From Porticoccaceae bacterium (lineage in GTDB: Bacteria > Pseudomonadota > Gammaproteobacteria > Pseudomonadales > Porticoccaceae), in assembly GCA_029238255.1 (NCBI GenBank), contig JAQWGK010000062.1:1-33769 (forward strand): a stretch of DNA of 33,769 bases, written 5' to 3'. The first letter of the stretch is position 1; each line of letters opens with the position of its first letter. The notes beneath the pieces are model-generated. The model ran no database searches. It was not told where the DNA came from and saw only the letters and a program-made list of their open reading frames with translations. Of this stretch, positions 7,783 through 16,662 are shown piece after piece. Position numbers and translations under genes: made by a program.

Positions 7783-9816
7783 AAAATCTTTCAAACACGA
7801 TAAGCGTGCAATTTACTGCCAGCGAACATCGTCAATCTGGTAGACAAGACCTGCGCCTTGATTGACATCTGGAAAGAGAATAAACGGAGCAGTTACAGCC
7901 GTTAAATCAACTCCACCGAACGCAGTCACTGGCACTGTAAAGGTCTGCCAAAATTCACTATCAGTTGGAGTGACATCAACAGGAGGATGATTACTGCCAG
8001 CAGACTTAGTGATTAAGTTAAAACCAACACCCGCGTCTATATTCAGAATTTTTATATCGAATGAGAGCTCAGTAAAAGCAGACACATCTACTGATGTATC
8101 AGTGTTTTCAATAACTAGTACCGCGTGGCCGGCATTATCAGAATAGGAGATCTGTAAAACATCTCCGCGCTGATCATCAGCAACTGTCGCCTGAGTAATT
8201 TCATCACAGGTACCACAGGCTGCAAAGCTCATAGAAGCATTACCGCCCCACTCAGTAGTAACAGCTGCTTCGTTAAGAACCTCAATGCCGGGGCTTGTAG
8301 GCGCTTCATAAGTAGCTTCTTCAGGAAGACCAGTGCTACCACCGTCATGGGTGACAACAATATCTTTAACCATCACCGGTGAATCATTCTCAACCACGTA
8401 CATCAGGAAAGACTCGTAGGTATTGGCTGAATCCTGGGCAGGAATAGCGACCGTATATTCAGTCTCTGCTTCACCACTGATCAGGACATAATCCAGATTG
8501 AACGATGGCTCAACATCCGGATGAGGTAGACGCTCAAAGCGGAAGTAGATATTGGTCGCAACGCCGTCAGCTGGAATTGCAGCTGTAAAGGTAATGCTGC
8601 CAGGATTGACAAAGGTAAACGGATACACATCAGTATTGAGGTTAGCAAAGCCGGCCCATACTTCTGACCCTGCAGGGAAGCTATAGGTGCTAGCCGCAAG
8701 CGCTGCACCACCAAAAGACCCAGTCATATCAACAACATCAGAAGGCTCTTCGTCAGTACCACCGTCGGTAGCGCCATCGGTAGCGCCGCCATCAGTAGAA
8801 CCGCCGTCGGTAGTGCCACCGTCAGTAGATCCGCCATCGGTAGTGCCACCGTCAGTAGAACCGCCACCTGCAACACGATCACCATCGGTGCTGCCACTGT
8901 CATCAGTGACAACAATATCTTTTACCATCACTGGAGAATCTTGCTCAACCACATACATCAGGAACGATGAGTAGGTATTTGCCGAATCCTGAGCAGGAAT
9001 GGTTACGGTATATTCCAGTTCAGCTTCACCGCTGATTACAACCGCATCAAGGTTAAAGGATGGATCAACATCCGGGTGAGGCAGACGCTCAAAGCGGAAG
9101 TAGACGCTGGTATCAGTGCCACCATTTGGAACCGCTGCAGTAAAGGTAATAGTGCCACCGTTAACAAAGGTAAACGGATAAAGGTCAAAGTTAAGGTTGG
9201 CGTAACCAGCCCATACTTCTGCACCTGCAGGGTAGGTAAACAGGTTATCTTCAACCAGTGCACCACCAAAACCTTCGATCATTTCAACAGGGCCAGCGCT
9301 AGTGCTACCGTCAGTGCTTCCACCATCAGTAGTGCCGCCGTCGGTTGAACCACCATCGGTAGTTCCGCCATCAGTAGTGCCACCGTCAGTAGTACCGCCA
9401 TCGCTAGAACCACCACCGGTACCGCCATCTGTGCTGCCACCGTCATCAGTGACAACAATGTCTTTTACCATCACTGGAGAATCTTGCTCAACCACATACA
9501 TCAGGAATGATGAGTAGGTATTGGCAGAATCCTGAGCAGGGATAGTCACTGTGTACTGCTGTTCAGCTTCACCGCTGATCACAACCGCATCAAGGTTAAA
9601 GGACGGATCAACATCCGGATGAGGCAGACGCTCAAAGCGGAAGTAAACGCTAGTATCAGTACCACCATTAGGAACAGCTGCAGTAAAGGTCACTGAACCG
9701 CCGTTGGCAAAGGTGAACGGATAAATATCTTCATTCAGGTTAGCAAAGCCAGCCCATACTTCTGAGCCTGCTGGGTAGGTAAAGGTAGTGCCGTCAACCA
9801 GTGCACCACCAAAGCC

Positions 9817-9819
9817 TTA
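9817..9819 (-). other. In-frame TAA splitting the repeat lipoprotein
   Basis: On the minus strand the codons are GTT GAA ATG ATT TAA GGC TTT GGT GGT. Copy 3 reads the same protein with GAA in place of TAA, and copy 1 has VEMVEGFGG. One G-to-T change explains it. Both flanking segments are in the same frame and keep perfect repeat structure. Confidence 0.95.
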
Positions 9820-9834
9820 AATCATTTCAACATT

Positions 9835-9951
9835 ACCAGCGCTGCTGCTACCGTCAGTGCTTCCACCATCAGTAGTTCCACCATCAGTGCTTCCGCCGTC
9901 AGATGAACCGCCATCAGTAGTTCCACCATCGGTGCCGCCTGTGGTGCCGTT
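9835..9951 (-). repeat. 15-bp tandem repeat encoding (S/T)(S/T)DGG linker, second linker
   Basis: Linker between domain copies 1 and 2: about six TDGG/SDGG units encoded by a 15-nt minisatellite. Comparable linkers lie at about 10351-10458, 9295-9441 and 8743-8898; the last is interrupted by GDRVAGGG. Unit number differs between linkers, as expected from replication slippage. Confidence 0.85.
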
Positions 9952-11069
9952 ATCATCAGTCACAACAATATCTTTTACCATTACCGGAGAATCTTGCTCA
10001 ACCACATACATCAGGAATGATGAGTAGGTATTGGCAGAATCCTGAGCAGGAATAGACAGCGTGTACTGCTGTTCAGCTTCACCACTGATCACAACCGCTT
10101 CAAGGTTAAAGGATGGTTCAACATCCGGGTGAGGTAGGCGTTCAAATCGGAAGTAAACGCTAGTATCACTTCCACCATTAGGAACAGCTGCAGTAAAGGT
10201 AATTGAACCGCCACCAGCAAAGCTAAAGGGATAGACATCTTCATTCAGATTGGCAAAACCGGCCCAAACTTCTGAACCTGCGGGGAAGGTATAGGTATTG
10301 CCATCAACCAGCGCGCCACCAAAACCTTCAACCATTTCAATAGCAGCAGCTGGAGTAGAACCACCGTCTGTAGAACCGCCATCGGAAGAACCGCCATCGC
10401 TAGATCCGCCGTCAGACGAACCACCGTCTGAAGATCCGCCATCGGTAGAACCACCACCATTGCCCGTGCCACAACCCTCGGCACAGTAATAGATAGCGCT
10501 CTCATCCGTAGTGGCTGAAACATCAGCGCCAGGATTAGTATTTAGATCCACATAAGAGATGCTAAAAGTAACAACACCGTCGGCATCGCCTTCTGTCATT
10601 ACTCGTGAGGCTGTCCAAGAGGTGCCTGCACCTTTGACTGAATCTGCAGCCATGCCATTAATCATTACTGTTGGAGCAATAATCGCTTCATCAGCAGTAA
10701 TATTAATTTGGAAGGTACCACCAAGAACCACATCGTTACGCAGAGGTGCATCAGCATCCTGCACTGTAACTTCTGTAAGAGATGGTGATACATAATCATT
10801 TGAATCTGGATTATCGTATCCACCACTACAGGCCGACAGAATTATTGAAAATAAAAGTGCCGAAACTGCACCGAAATGATTAGCTTGGAAAAAACCAGCA
10901 ACGCCAGTCGTTACTTGCGAACGCATAAATCCCCCTGGATTAATTTGATATTCTATTTTTGAGCTTTATTTTTAGACATGCTCGAACCCCGATTGTCCCG
11001 TGCCTGAGTAGACAGAACCAGAACTTTACGGCGAACAGCCACTTATATGCGGTGAATTGGTTAATTGTT

Positions 11070-11100
11070 CAACGTTTGAGCGATGAAATGCCCGTTAAAC
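11070..11100. promoter_or_regulatory. Candidate regulator-binding direct repeats upstream of the lipoprotein
   Basis: AACGTTTGA (from 11071) and CCCGTTAAA (from 11091) share a CGTT core 20 bp apart, about 145-175 bp upstream of the lipoprotein ATG. Pairs of GTT-containing 9-mers two helical turns apart are the usual LytTR site layout. The match to consensus is partial. TCAACGTTTGAG here also resembles TCAACGTTGAG at 350-360, just before the GH3 gene. Confidence 0.25.
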
Positions 11101-11136
11101 CGGAACTTTAGTGCAATTGGAGCCTGACGAGGGGGA

Positions 11137-11457
11137 CTATTTTGCCTTGCTGCCGCCAAGACAGTTAGGGGATTCGGGGGCAACAGCATTCTTCTCAGCC
11201 CATTCTGAAATGGTGTAAGTATGCAGCGCCAGAGCGTGAATTGGGCCGGCCAGATCTTCCGCTAACAGTCGATAAATTGACTGATGGCGCTGAACTAAAC
11301 GCTGACCCTGAAACTGATCACAGACAATTACCAACTTAAAGTGACTCTCCGACCCTTCAGGCACCGAATGCATAAAACTCTCATTGGTGACCTGAAGAAA
11401 TTGTGCCTCAAAAAAAGCACTGAGCTTATCGGTAATGGAGCGCTCAACGGGCCCCAT
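11137..11457 (-). CDS. bolA: BolA family transcriptional/iron-sulfur regulator
   Basis: 106 residues from ATG 11457, one base after the oadB stop (TAAgATG), so translation is probably coupled. A longer frame to 11475 would overlap oadB and adds nothing conserved. It matches E. coli BolA closely in length and content: ESFMHSVPEGSESHFKLVIV, RLVQRHQSIYRLLAED, IHALALHTYTISEW. The conserved His and the RH and HALALHTYT motifs support a class I BolA, which binds DNA in stress and shape control and cooperates with monothiol glutaredoxins in iron-sulfur handling. Its place as last gene of an oxaloacetate decarboxylase operon is unusual. Confidence 0.93.
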   Translation of the reverse strand: MGPVERSITDKLSAFFEAQFLQVTNESFMHSVPEGSESHFKLVIVCDQFQGQRLVQRHQSIYRLLAEDLAGPIHALALHTYTISEWAEKNAVAPESPNCLGGSKAK

Positions 11458-11458
11458 C

Positions 11459-12631
11459 TTACATACCACTGACAAGATTAATCATCACACCAGCGGCGAC
11501 CGCAGAGCCGATTACACCAGCAACATTGGGACCCATGGCATGCATTAGCAGGAAGTTTTGTGGATTTGCATCCAGTCCGACCTTATTGGCAACTCGCGCC
11601 GCCATAGGGACAGCAGACACCCCTGCCGCGCCGATCAGCGGGTTGACCTTGTGTTTGGCCATGGTGTTCATCAGCTTGGCCATCAACACGCCAGAGGCAG
11701 TACCAATACAGAAAGCCACCGCACCCAGCGCCAGAATACCCATAGTTTCCGGGTTGAGGAACTTTTCGGCACTCATCTTTGAACCCACACCCAAACCGAG
11801 GAAGATAGTGACAATATTGATCAGCGCATTTTGCGTCGTATCGCTTAGACGATTGACCACACCACATTCGCGCATCAAATTACCGAAACAGAACATGCCG
11901 AGTAATGGCGCCGCATCGGGAAGCAGAAAGGCAACCAGAACCAGTAGCGCTAGAGGAAATACAATGCGCTCAGCTTTGGTCACTGGACGCAGCTGTTCCA
12001 TCTTAATTTCTCGCTCCGCCGGCGTGGTCAGTGCACGCATAATCGGTGGCTGAATAATTGGCACCAGAGCCATATAGGAATAGGCCGCCACCGCAATTGC
12101 GCCGAGTAGATCCGGGGCTAACTTACTGGTCACAAAAATAGCCGTTGGACCATCGGCACCACCGATAATACCGATCGAAGCCGCTTCGCGAATACTGAAA
12201 TCGAGGATACCAAAGTGCCCCAGTGCAACAGCGCCGATAACGGTCGTAAAGATACCGACCTGAGCAGCAGCACCTAGCAGCAGAGTCTTGGGGTTAGCTA
12301 GCAGTGGACCAAAATCGGTCATCGAGCCAACACCCATAAAGATAATCAATGGAAACAGGCCAGTTTCAATACCGGCGTGATAGATATAATAGAGCAGCCC
12401 GCCGGGGCTCTCCATATGACCCATGGCATCATAGATTGGCGCTGCCTCAAAGCCAGCTCCGGGAATATTGACCAAAATTGTACCAAAGCCAATTGGCACC
12501 AAAAGCAGCGGTTCAAAACCTTTGCTGATAGCCAAAAACAGCAGAACCAGACCCACAGTCATCATAATCATCTGACCGAGTTGCATCTGGGCAAGGCCAG
12601 AACTGGCCCATAAACTGATTAAATTTTCCAT
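11459..12631 (-). CDS. oadB: Oxaloacetate decarboxylase, sodium-pump beta subunit
   Basis: 390-residue, highly hydrophobic integral membrane protein. Family hallmarks are visible: [17 protein letters not shown] near the N-terminus, [17 protein letters not shown] containing the conserved Asp of the sodium path, and the C-terminal [18 protein letters not shown]. It decarboxylates carboxybiotin carried by OadA and uses the energy to export Na+. AAGGAG precedes the ATG, and the gene starts 13 bp after oadA. Methylmalonyl-CoA decarboxylase beta subunits are related, but the OadA partner settles the call. Confidence 0.95.
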   Translation of the reverse strand: MENLISLWASSGLAQMQLGQMIMMTVGLVLLFLAISKGFEPLLLVPIGFGTILVNIPGAGFEAAPIYDAMGHMESPGGLLYYIYHAGIETGLFPLIIFMGVGSMTDFGPLLANPKTLLLGAAAQVGIFTTVIGAVALGHFGILDFSIREAASIGIIGGADGPTAIFVTSKLAPDLLGAIAVAAYSYMALVPIIQPPIMRALTTPAEREIKMEQLRPVTKAERIVFPLALLVLVAFLLPDAAPLLGMFCFGNLMRECGVVNRLSDTTQNALINIVTIFLGLGVGSKMSAEKFLNPETMGILALGAVAFCIGTASGVLMAKLMNTMAKHKVNPLIGAAGVSAVPMAARVANKVGLDANPQNFLLMHAMGPNVAGVIGSAVAAGVMINLVSGM

Positions 12632-12644
12632 ACTCAGCGACTCC

Positions 12645-14432
12645 TTAAGCCAGGGTTACCAAAACATCACCGACTTTCACGCTGTCGCCGTTTTTCGCTC
12701 TTACTTCAACAATTTGACCCGCCGCTGGCGCACTTACCGAAGTCTCCATCTTCATGGCTTCGAGAATCGCAATACTTTCACCTTCAGCAACCTGCTGACC
12801 GGGCTGAACCAGCATCTTCACCACTGTACCTGCCAGTGGCGCAACAATTGGCTCACCGCCAGTAGCGGCAGCGGCGCTCGGTGCGGCGCTGGCAGCATTG
12901 CCGGCACCGGCAATCGCGCTAACGTCACCACCATCGGTGACGGCAACGGTGTAGGAGCGACCCTCAACCTCAACCGTGTAAATCTCTTCACCGGCATCAT
13001 TGGTCTGCACTTTGGACTTGCCGGTAGGCACAGGCTCAAAGGCATCCGGGTTATTTTTATTCTGTAAAAACTTGAGTCCAACCTGAGGGAACAGAGAATA
13101 GGTCAGTACATCGTCAACCTGCCCTTCACCACTGCACAGCTCAAAGCCATGTTCAGCGGACAAACCCTCTAGCTCCAAGGTCAGAGCTTCAAGTTCTGGC
13201 TCGAGGTTATCGGCTGGGCGACAGGTAATCGCCTCTTCGCCCTCATCCAAAACTCGCGACTGTAACTCAACATTAACTGGCGCCGGTGTGGCACCGTACT
13301 CTCCACGCAAGACGCCAGAAGTCTCTTTGGTGATCGACTTATAACGCTCACCGGTCAATACATTCAATACCGCCTGGCTGCCAACAATCTGGGAGGTTGG
13401 GGTTACCAGCGGGATAAAACCGAGGTCTTCACGAACCTTGGGGATTTCGGCAAGTACATCATCGAGACGATCTTCCGCGCCCTGCTGGCGCAACTGAGAT
13501 TCCATATTGGTCAACATACCACCGGGAACCTGAGCCACCAGAATCCGTGAATCTACACCGCGCAGTGAACCTTCGAACTCGGAATATTTTTTACGTACTT
13601 CTCTAAAGTAAGCGGCAATCTCTTCAAGCTTATTAATATTTAAGCCGGAATCACGCTCGGTGCCTTTAAAGATTGAGACCACTGACTCAGTCGCCGAGTG
13701 ACCATAGGTCATCGACATTGACGAGATAGCGGTATCCACATTATCGATACCAGCTTCCACGCACTTCAGAATGGTGCTTGTAGAGAGTCCGGTTGTTGCA
13801 TGACAGTGCAACTGCAGCGGAATAGATACCGCAGCTTTTAATTTAGTCACCAGCTCAAAGCCGGCATAGGGAGTCAGCAGACCGGCCATATCTTTAATAC
13901 AGATAGAGTCCGCGCCGGCATCTTCAAGCTGACGACCCAGATCAACCCAGCGATCAATAGTGTGAACCGGGCTCACGGTGTAAGAGATTGTGCCCTGGGC
14001 GTGCTTGCCAACCTGTTTGACCGCACGCAGTGCAGTGGTTAGGTTGCGCATATCGTTCATCGCATCGAAAACACGGAACACATCAATACCGTTGATAGCA
14101 GCGCGCTCGACAAACTTCTCGACCACATCATCCGCATAGTGACGGTAGCCTAGAATATTCTGACCACGGAAAAGCATCTGCTGCGGGGTATTTGGCATGG
14201 CTTTTTTAATCTCGCGGATACGATCCCAGGGATCTTCGCCGAGAAAACGAATACAGGAATCAAATGTAGCGCCACCCCAGGACTCCATAGACCAGTAACC
14301 GATCTCATCGAGTTTTGCTGCAATCGGCAGCATGTCGTCAATCCGCATACGGGTTGCAAACAGTGATTGATGGGCGTCGCGCAATACTACTTCTGTAATG
14401 CCTAGGGCGGCAGTTTTCGAGGGCATATTCAT
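12645..14432 (-). CDS. oadA: Oxaloacetate decarboxylase alpha subunit (biotin carboxyltransferase)
   Basis: 595 residues. The N-terminal carboxyltransferase TIM barrel shows [45 protein letters not shown] and [10 protein letters not shown], the last holding metal-ligand histidines. A conserved central region ([15 protein letters not shown]) follows. An Ala/Pro-rich hinge near 505-520 precedes a biotinyl domain with EAMKMET, biotinylated Lys at about 561. It transfers CO2 from oxaloacetate to biotin, giving pyruvate. Complete length for the family. The ATG at 14432 has an in-frame ATG two codons on; neither has a strong Shine-Dalgarno. Confidence 0.96.
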   Translation of the reverse strand: MNMPSKTAALGITEVVLRDAHQSLFATRMRIDDMLPIAAKLDEIGYWSMESWGGATFDSCIRFLGEDPWDRIREIKKAMPNTPQQMLFRGQNILGYRHYADDVVEKFVERAAINGIDVFRVFDAMNDMRNLTTALRAVKQVGKHAQGTISYTVSPVHTIDRWVDLGRQLEDAGADSICIKDMAGLLTPYAGFELVTKLKAAVSIPLQLHCHATTGLSTSTILKCVEAGIDNVDTAISSMSMTYGHSATESVVSIFKGTERDSGLNINKLEEIAAYFREVRKKYSEFEGSLRGVDSRILVAQVPGGMLTNMESQLRQQGAEDRLDDVLAEIPKVREDLGFIPLVTPTSQIVGSQAVLNVLTGERYKSITKETSGVLRGEYGATPAPVNVELQSRVLDEGEEAITCRPADNLEPELEALTLELEGLSAEHGFELCSGEGQVDDVLTYSLFPQVGLKFLQNKNNPDAFEPVPTGKSKVQTNDAGEEIYTVEVEGRSYTVAVTDGGDVSAIAGAGNAASAAPSAAAATGGEPIVAPLAGTVVKMLVQPGQQVAEGESIAILEAMKMETSVSAPAAGQIVEVRAKNGDSVKVGDVLVTLA

Positions 14433-14470
14433 GTCCGTTTAGTAAATTCCAGTGAAGTTATTATTTTTAA

Positions 14471-14707
14471 CTATTTACGATGCTGGTCTATTGCAGCCTG
14501 TATCACCTTGGCAATTCTTGGCTCAACAGCCTGCGGAGTGCTAGTTAGCACGGGAGCAGCAGGAGCCAATTCAGTCTCAACAACCAGTTTATTGACAACC
14601 GATGACATCAGAGTAGTAATACCAACCAACAGGGTAAGAAAAGCAAAAACCGTGCCCATACCATAAAGCATTAAGTCCAAGCCCTGTGTAACAAGTGTTG
14701 ATTCCAT
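14471..14707 (-). CDS. oadG: Oxaloacetate decarboxylase gamma subunit
   Basis: 78 residues from ATG 14707 (MESTLVTQGLDLMLYGMG). One transmembrane helix (VFAFLTLLVGITTLMSSVV) is followed by a Pro/Ala-rich cytoplasmic tail, the standard OadG plan for anchoring OadA to OadB. The frame is open to 14842, but the extra 45 residues are unlike OadG, so the shorter start is preferred. First gene of oadG-A-B-bolA; the operon promoter should lie in 14708-14878, shared with divergent argS. Confidence 0.85.
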   Translation of the reverse strand: MESTLVTQGLDLMLYGMGTVFAFLTLLVGITTLMSSVVNKLVVETELAPAAPVLTSTPQAVEPRIAKVIQAAIDQHRK

Positions 14708-14878
14708 TAGTATTCCAAGATAATCAGTGATTTTATAAATATAAAAGGCCGTTTTTAGGCCATAGCCCAAAACTATATCAATAAGCGGATTTTTTTCCAA
14801 GTATGGCTTTGCTTTCAGTACCAGTAAATCTACAATCCGCACTCTTATTTAAGCCTAATTTCAAGGACAACCATCACC

Positions 14879-16603
14879 ATGCGAATCAAAGAGCTTCTCA
14901 ACCAGCGTTTCTCCGCCGCCATGCAGGCCGCAGGAATCCCTAACGAATGCTCTCCAGCTCTGGCCCTTAGCGGCAAACCGCAATTTGGTGATTATCAGGC
15001 TAACGGTGCCATGGGCGCCGCGAAACGTTTAAAGACCAATCCTCGCGATCTGGCGACAAAAATTTTAGAAAACCTCGACCTTGAGGGCATCGCTGACAAA
15101 CTGGAAATCGCCGGCCCCGGATTTATTAATATTTATCTGAGCAGTAAATTTCTCGCCAGCGCGGTTGCCGATAACGCACCAAAATCGAGCAATAACAATC
15201 CGCAGACCATCGTCGTGGACTACTCCTCCCCCAACCTCGCCAAAGAAATGCACGTCGGTCATCTGCGCTCGACCATTATTGGCGATGCAGTGGCACGAGT
15301 ACTGGAGTATCAGGGACATAAGGTTGTTCGCCAAAATCATATGGGCGACTGGGGCACACAGTTTGGAATGTTAATCGCCGAACTGGAACTGCAACTTAGC
15401 GAAGGCGAACAGGCCGAGCTGGCCCTCAATGATCTCGAAGTGTTTTACCAGCAATCAAAAAAGCATTTTGATGAAGACCCCGAGTTTGCCGACACCGCCC
15501 GAGCCTATGTGGTTAAGCTTCAGTCTGGGGATCAGCACTGTCGCACTCTCTGGCAGAAGTTTATTCAGGTCTCAGTGGCGCACAATCTGGACATATATAA
15601 GCAGCTTAATGTTGGCCTCAACGAAGCCCATATTATGCCCGAGAGCGCTTACAACGATGATCTGCAAAATGTTCTCGACGATCTGACTAACAAGGGACTG
15701 GCTGTAGAGAGCGACGGCGCCAAAGTTGTGTTTCTCGAAGAGCTGGCCGATAAAAATGGCGACCCCTCGGTAATGATTGTGCAGAAATCCGGCGGCGGTT
15801 TCCTCTACGCCACCTCCGATCTGGCGGCCATGCGCTACCGGGTTAATACGCTCGAAGCCGACCGTATACTCTTCTATATCGACGCACGCCAATCACTGCA
15901 TATGAAACAGGTGTTCGCCGCCGCTCGCAAAGCTGGCTATGCACCTGAAACCGTCGGTCTTGAACACCACCCGTTCGGCACCATGATGGGCAAAGATGGC
16001 AGACCCTTTAAAACGCGCAGTGGCGGCACCGTAAAACTGGCCGACCTGTTGGTTGAAGCGGTTGAACGTGCCGAGCAACTATTGCGCGATAAAAACACCG
16101 ACCTCAGCGACGACGCAATAAAAATTATCGCCCGCAAAGTCGGTATAGGCGCCATCAAATATGCCGACCTGAGTAAAACCCGCACCAACGACTATATTTT
16201 TGACTGGGACGCCATGATGTCTTTCGAAGGCAACACCGCCCCCTACCTGCAGTACGCCTACACGCGTATTCGCAGTATCTTCCGCAAAGCGCAGATAGAT
16301 CCGCAGAGCTTTAAGGCCGAAATCAATATTGTTGAGCCACAGGAAAAAGCACTGGCGATGAAACTGCTTCAGTTTGAAGAAATTATTGATCAGGTTGCCA
16401 GCGAAGGTTATCCGCATATTCTCTGCAACTATGTCTATGAACTGGCCAGTGCCTTTATGTCCTTTTACGAGCACTGCCCAATCCTCAAAGATGAGATTGA
16501 CGAAGCGACGAAAAACAGCCGCCTGCAACTTAGCAAGCAGACATCAGAAGCTATAGCTCAGGGACTCGACCTGCTGGGTATTGAAGTTATGGAAAAAATG
16601 TAA
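14879..16603 (+). CDS. argS: Arginyl-tRNA synthetase
   Basis: 574 residues, the normal ArgS length. The N-terminal Add-1 domain has [13 protein letters not shown]. The class I HIGH signature is HVGH at 125-128 within [17 protein letters not shown]. The KMSKS-equivalent region reads [18 protein letters not shown], and a DALR anticodon-binding domain is C-terminal. It charges tRNA-Arg. The coding sequence is intact and divergent from the oad operon. The aminopeptidase gene follows after 59 bp on the same strand. Confidence 0.98.
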   Translation: MRIKELLNQRFSAAMQAAGIPNECSPALALSGKPQFGDYQANGAMGAAKRLKTNPRDLATKILENLDLEGIADKLEIAGPGFINIYLSSKFLASAVADNAPKSSNNNPQTIVVDYSSPNLAKEMHVGHLRSTIIGDAVARVLEYQGHKVVRQNHMGDWGTQFGMLIAELELQLSEGEQAELALNDLEVFYQQSKKHFDEDPEFADTARAYVVKLQSGDQHCRTLWQKFIQVSVAHNLDIYKQLNVGLNEAHIMPESAYNDDLQNVLDDLTNKGLAVESDGAKVVFLEELADKNGDPSVMIVQKSGGGFLYATSDLAAMRYRVNTLEADRILFYIDARQSLHMKQVFAAARKAGYAPETVGLEHHPFGTMMGKDGRPFKTRSGGTVKLADLLVEAVERAEQLLRDKNTDLSDDAIKIIARKVGIGAIKYADLSKTRTNDYIFDWDAMMSFEGNTAPYLQYAYTRIRSIFRKAQIDPQSFKAEINIVEPQEKALAMKLLQFEEIIDQVASEGYPHILCNYVYELASAFMSFYEHCPILKDEIDEATKNSRLQLSKQTSEAIAQGLDLLGIEVMEKM

Positions 16604-16662
16604 CCCTTGATGCCGGCAGCCAGTTAAACGTCCCAACTGAAATAACCATAGGACTACCCCTG

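Larger units (their letters stand above)
7813..10926 (-). pseudogene. Repeat-domain glucan-binding-like lipoprotein, interrupted by one in-frame stop
   Basis: The reading frame is continuous for 1037 codons except for TAA at codon 370 (9817-9819). A strong AGGGGGA precedes ATG 10926. It has a signal peptide with lipobox LSAC (Cys33), then an Ig-like domain (about 48-148). Four copies of a ~130-residue domain follow: 196-325, 366-495, 547-676 and 731-860. They share PAGSEVWAGFANLN, YFRFERLPHPDV, IPAQDSANTY and SPVMVKDIVVT. Linkers are (S/T)(S/T)DGG pentapeptides. The C-terminus (876-1037; WQTFTVPVTAFGG, YQIDDVRW) resembles the ExoP C-terminal domain of GH3 glucanases. No catalytic domain is seen. 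I infer a surface glycan-binding protein serving the adjacent TonB receptor. The stop replaces the Glu of VEMIEGFGG found in copy 3 and could be a real nonsense mutation or a sequencing error. The 9693 GTG lies inside a repeat and is not a credible start. Confidence 0.8.

Noticed and set aside
8687-8974. Plus-strand frame encoding Pro/Ser/Val-rich repeats (also at 9302-9517 and 10298-10489)
   Set aside because: It is the antisense image of the (S/T)(S/T)DGG linkers of the minus-strand lipoprotein, with no start context or independent features.
7813-9693. A separate gene starting at GTG 9693
   Set aside because: The GTG lies inside a conserved repeat domain, has no ribosome-binding site, and the frame joins the upstream part through one stop codon.
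9817-9819. Programmed stop recoding or selenocysteine
   Set aside because: The codon is TAA, not TGA, and the sister repeats show a plain Glu at this place; mutation or sequencing error is simpler.
8743-10458. CRISPR-like array from the regular repeats
   Set aside because: The repeats are 15-nt coding units in frame with the protein and have no unique spacers.
11526-12053. 175-codon plus-strand frame opposite oadB
   Set aside because: Shadow of a strongly recognised gene; no signal of its own. The same holds for other long antisense frames such as 16079-16528 and 6802-7329.
14708-14842. N-terminal extension of OadG
   Set aside because: The 45 extra residues are unlike OadG, and ATG 14707 gives the expected length and topology.
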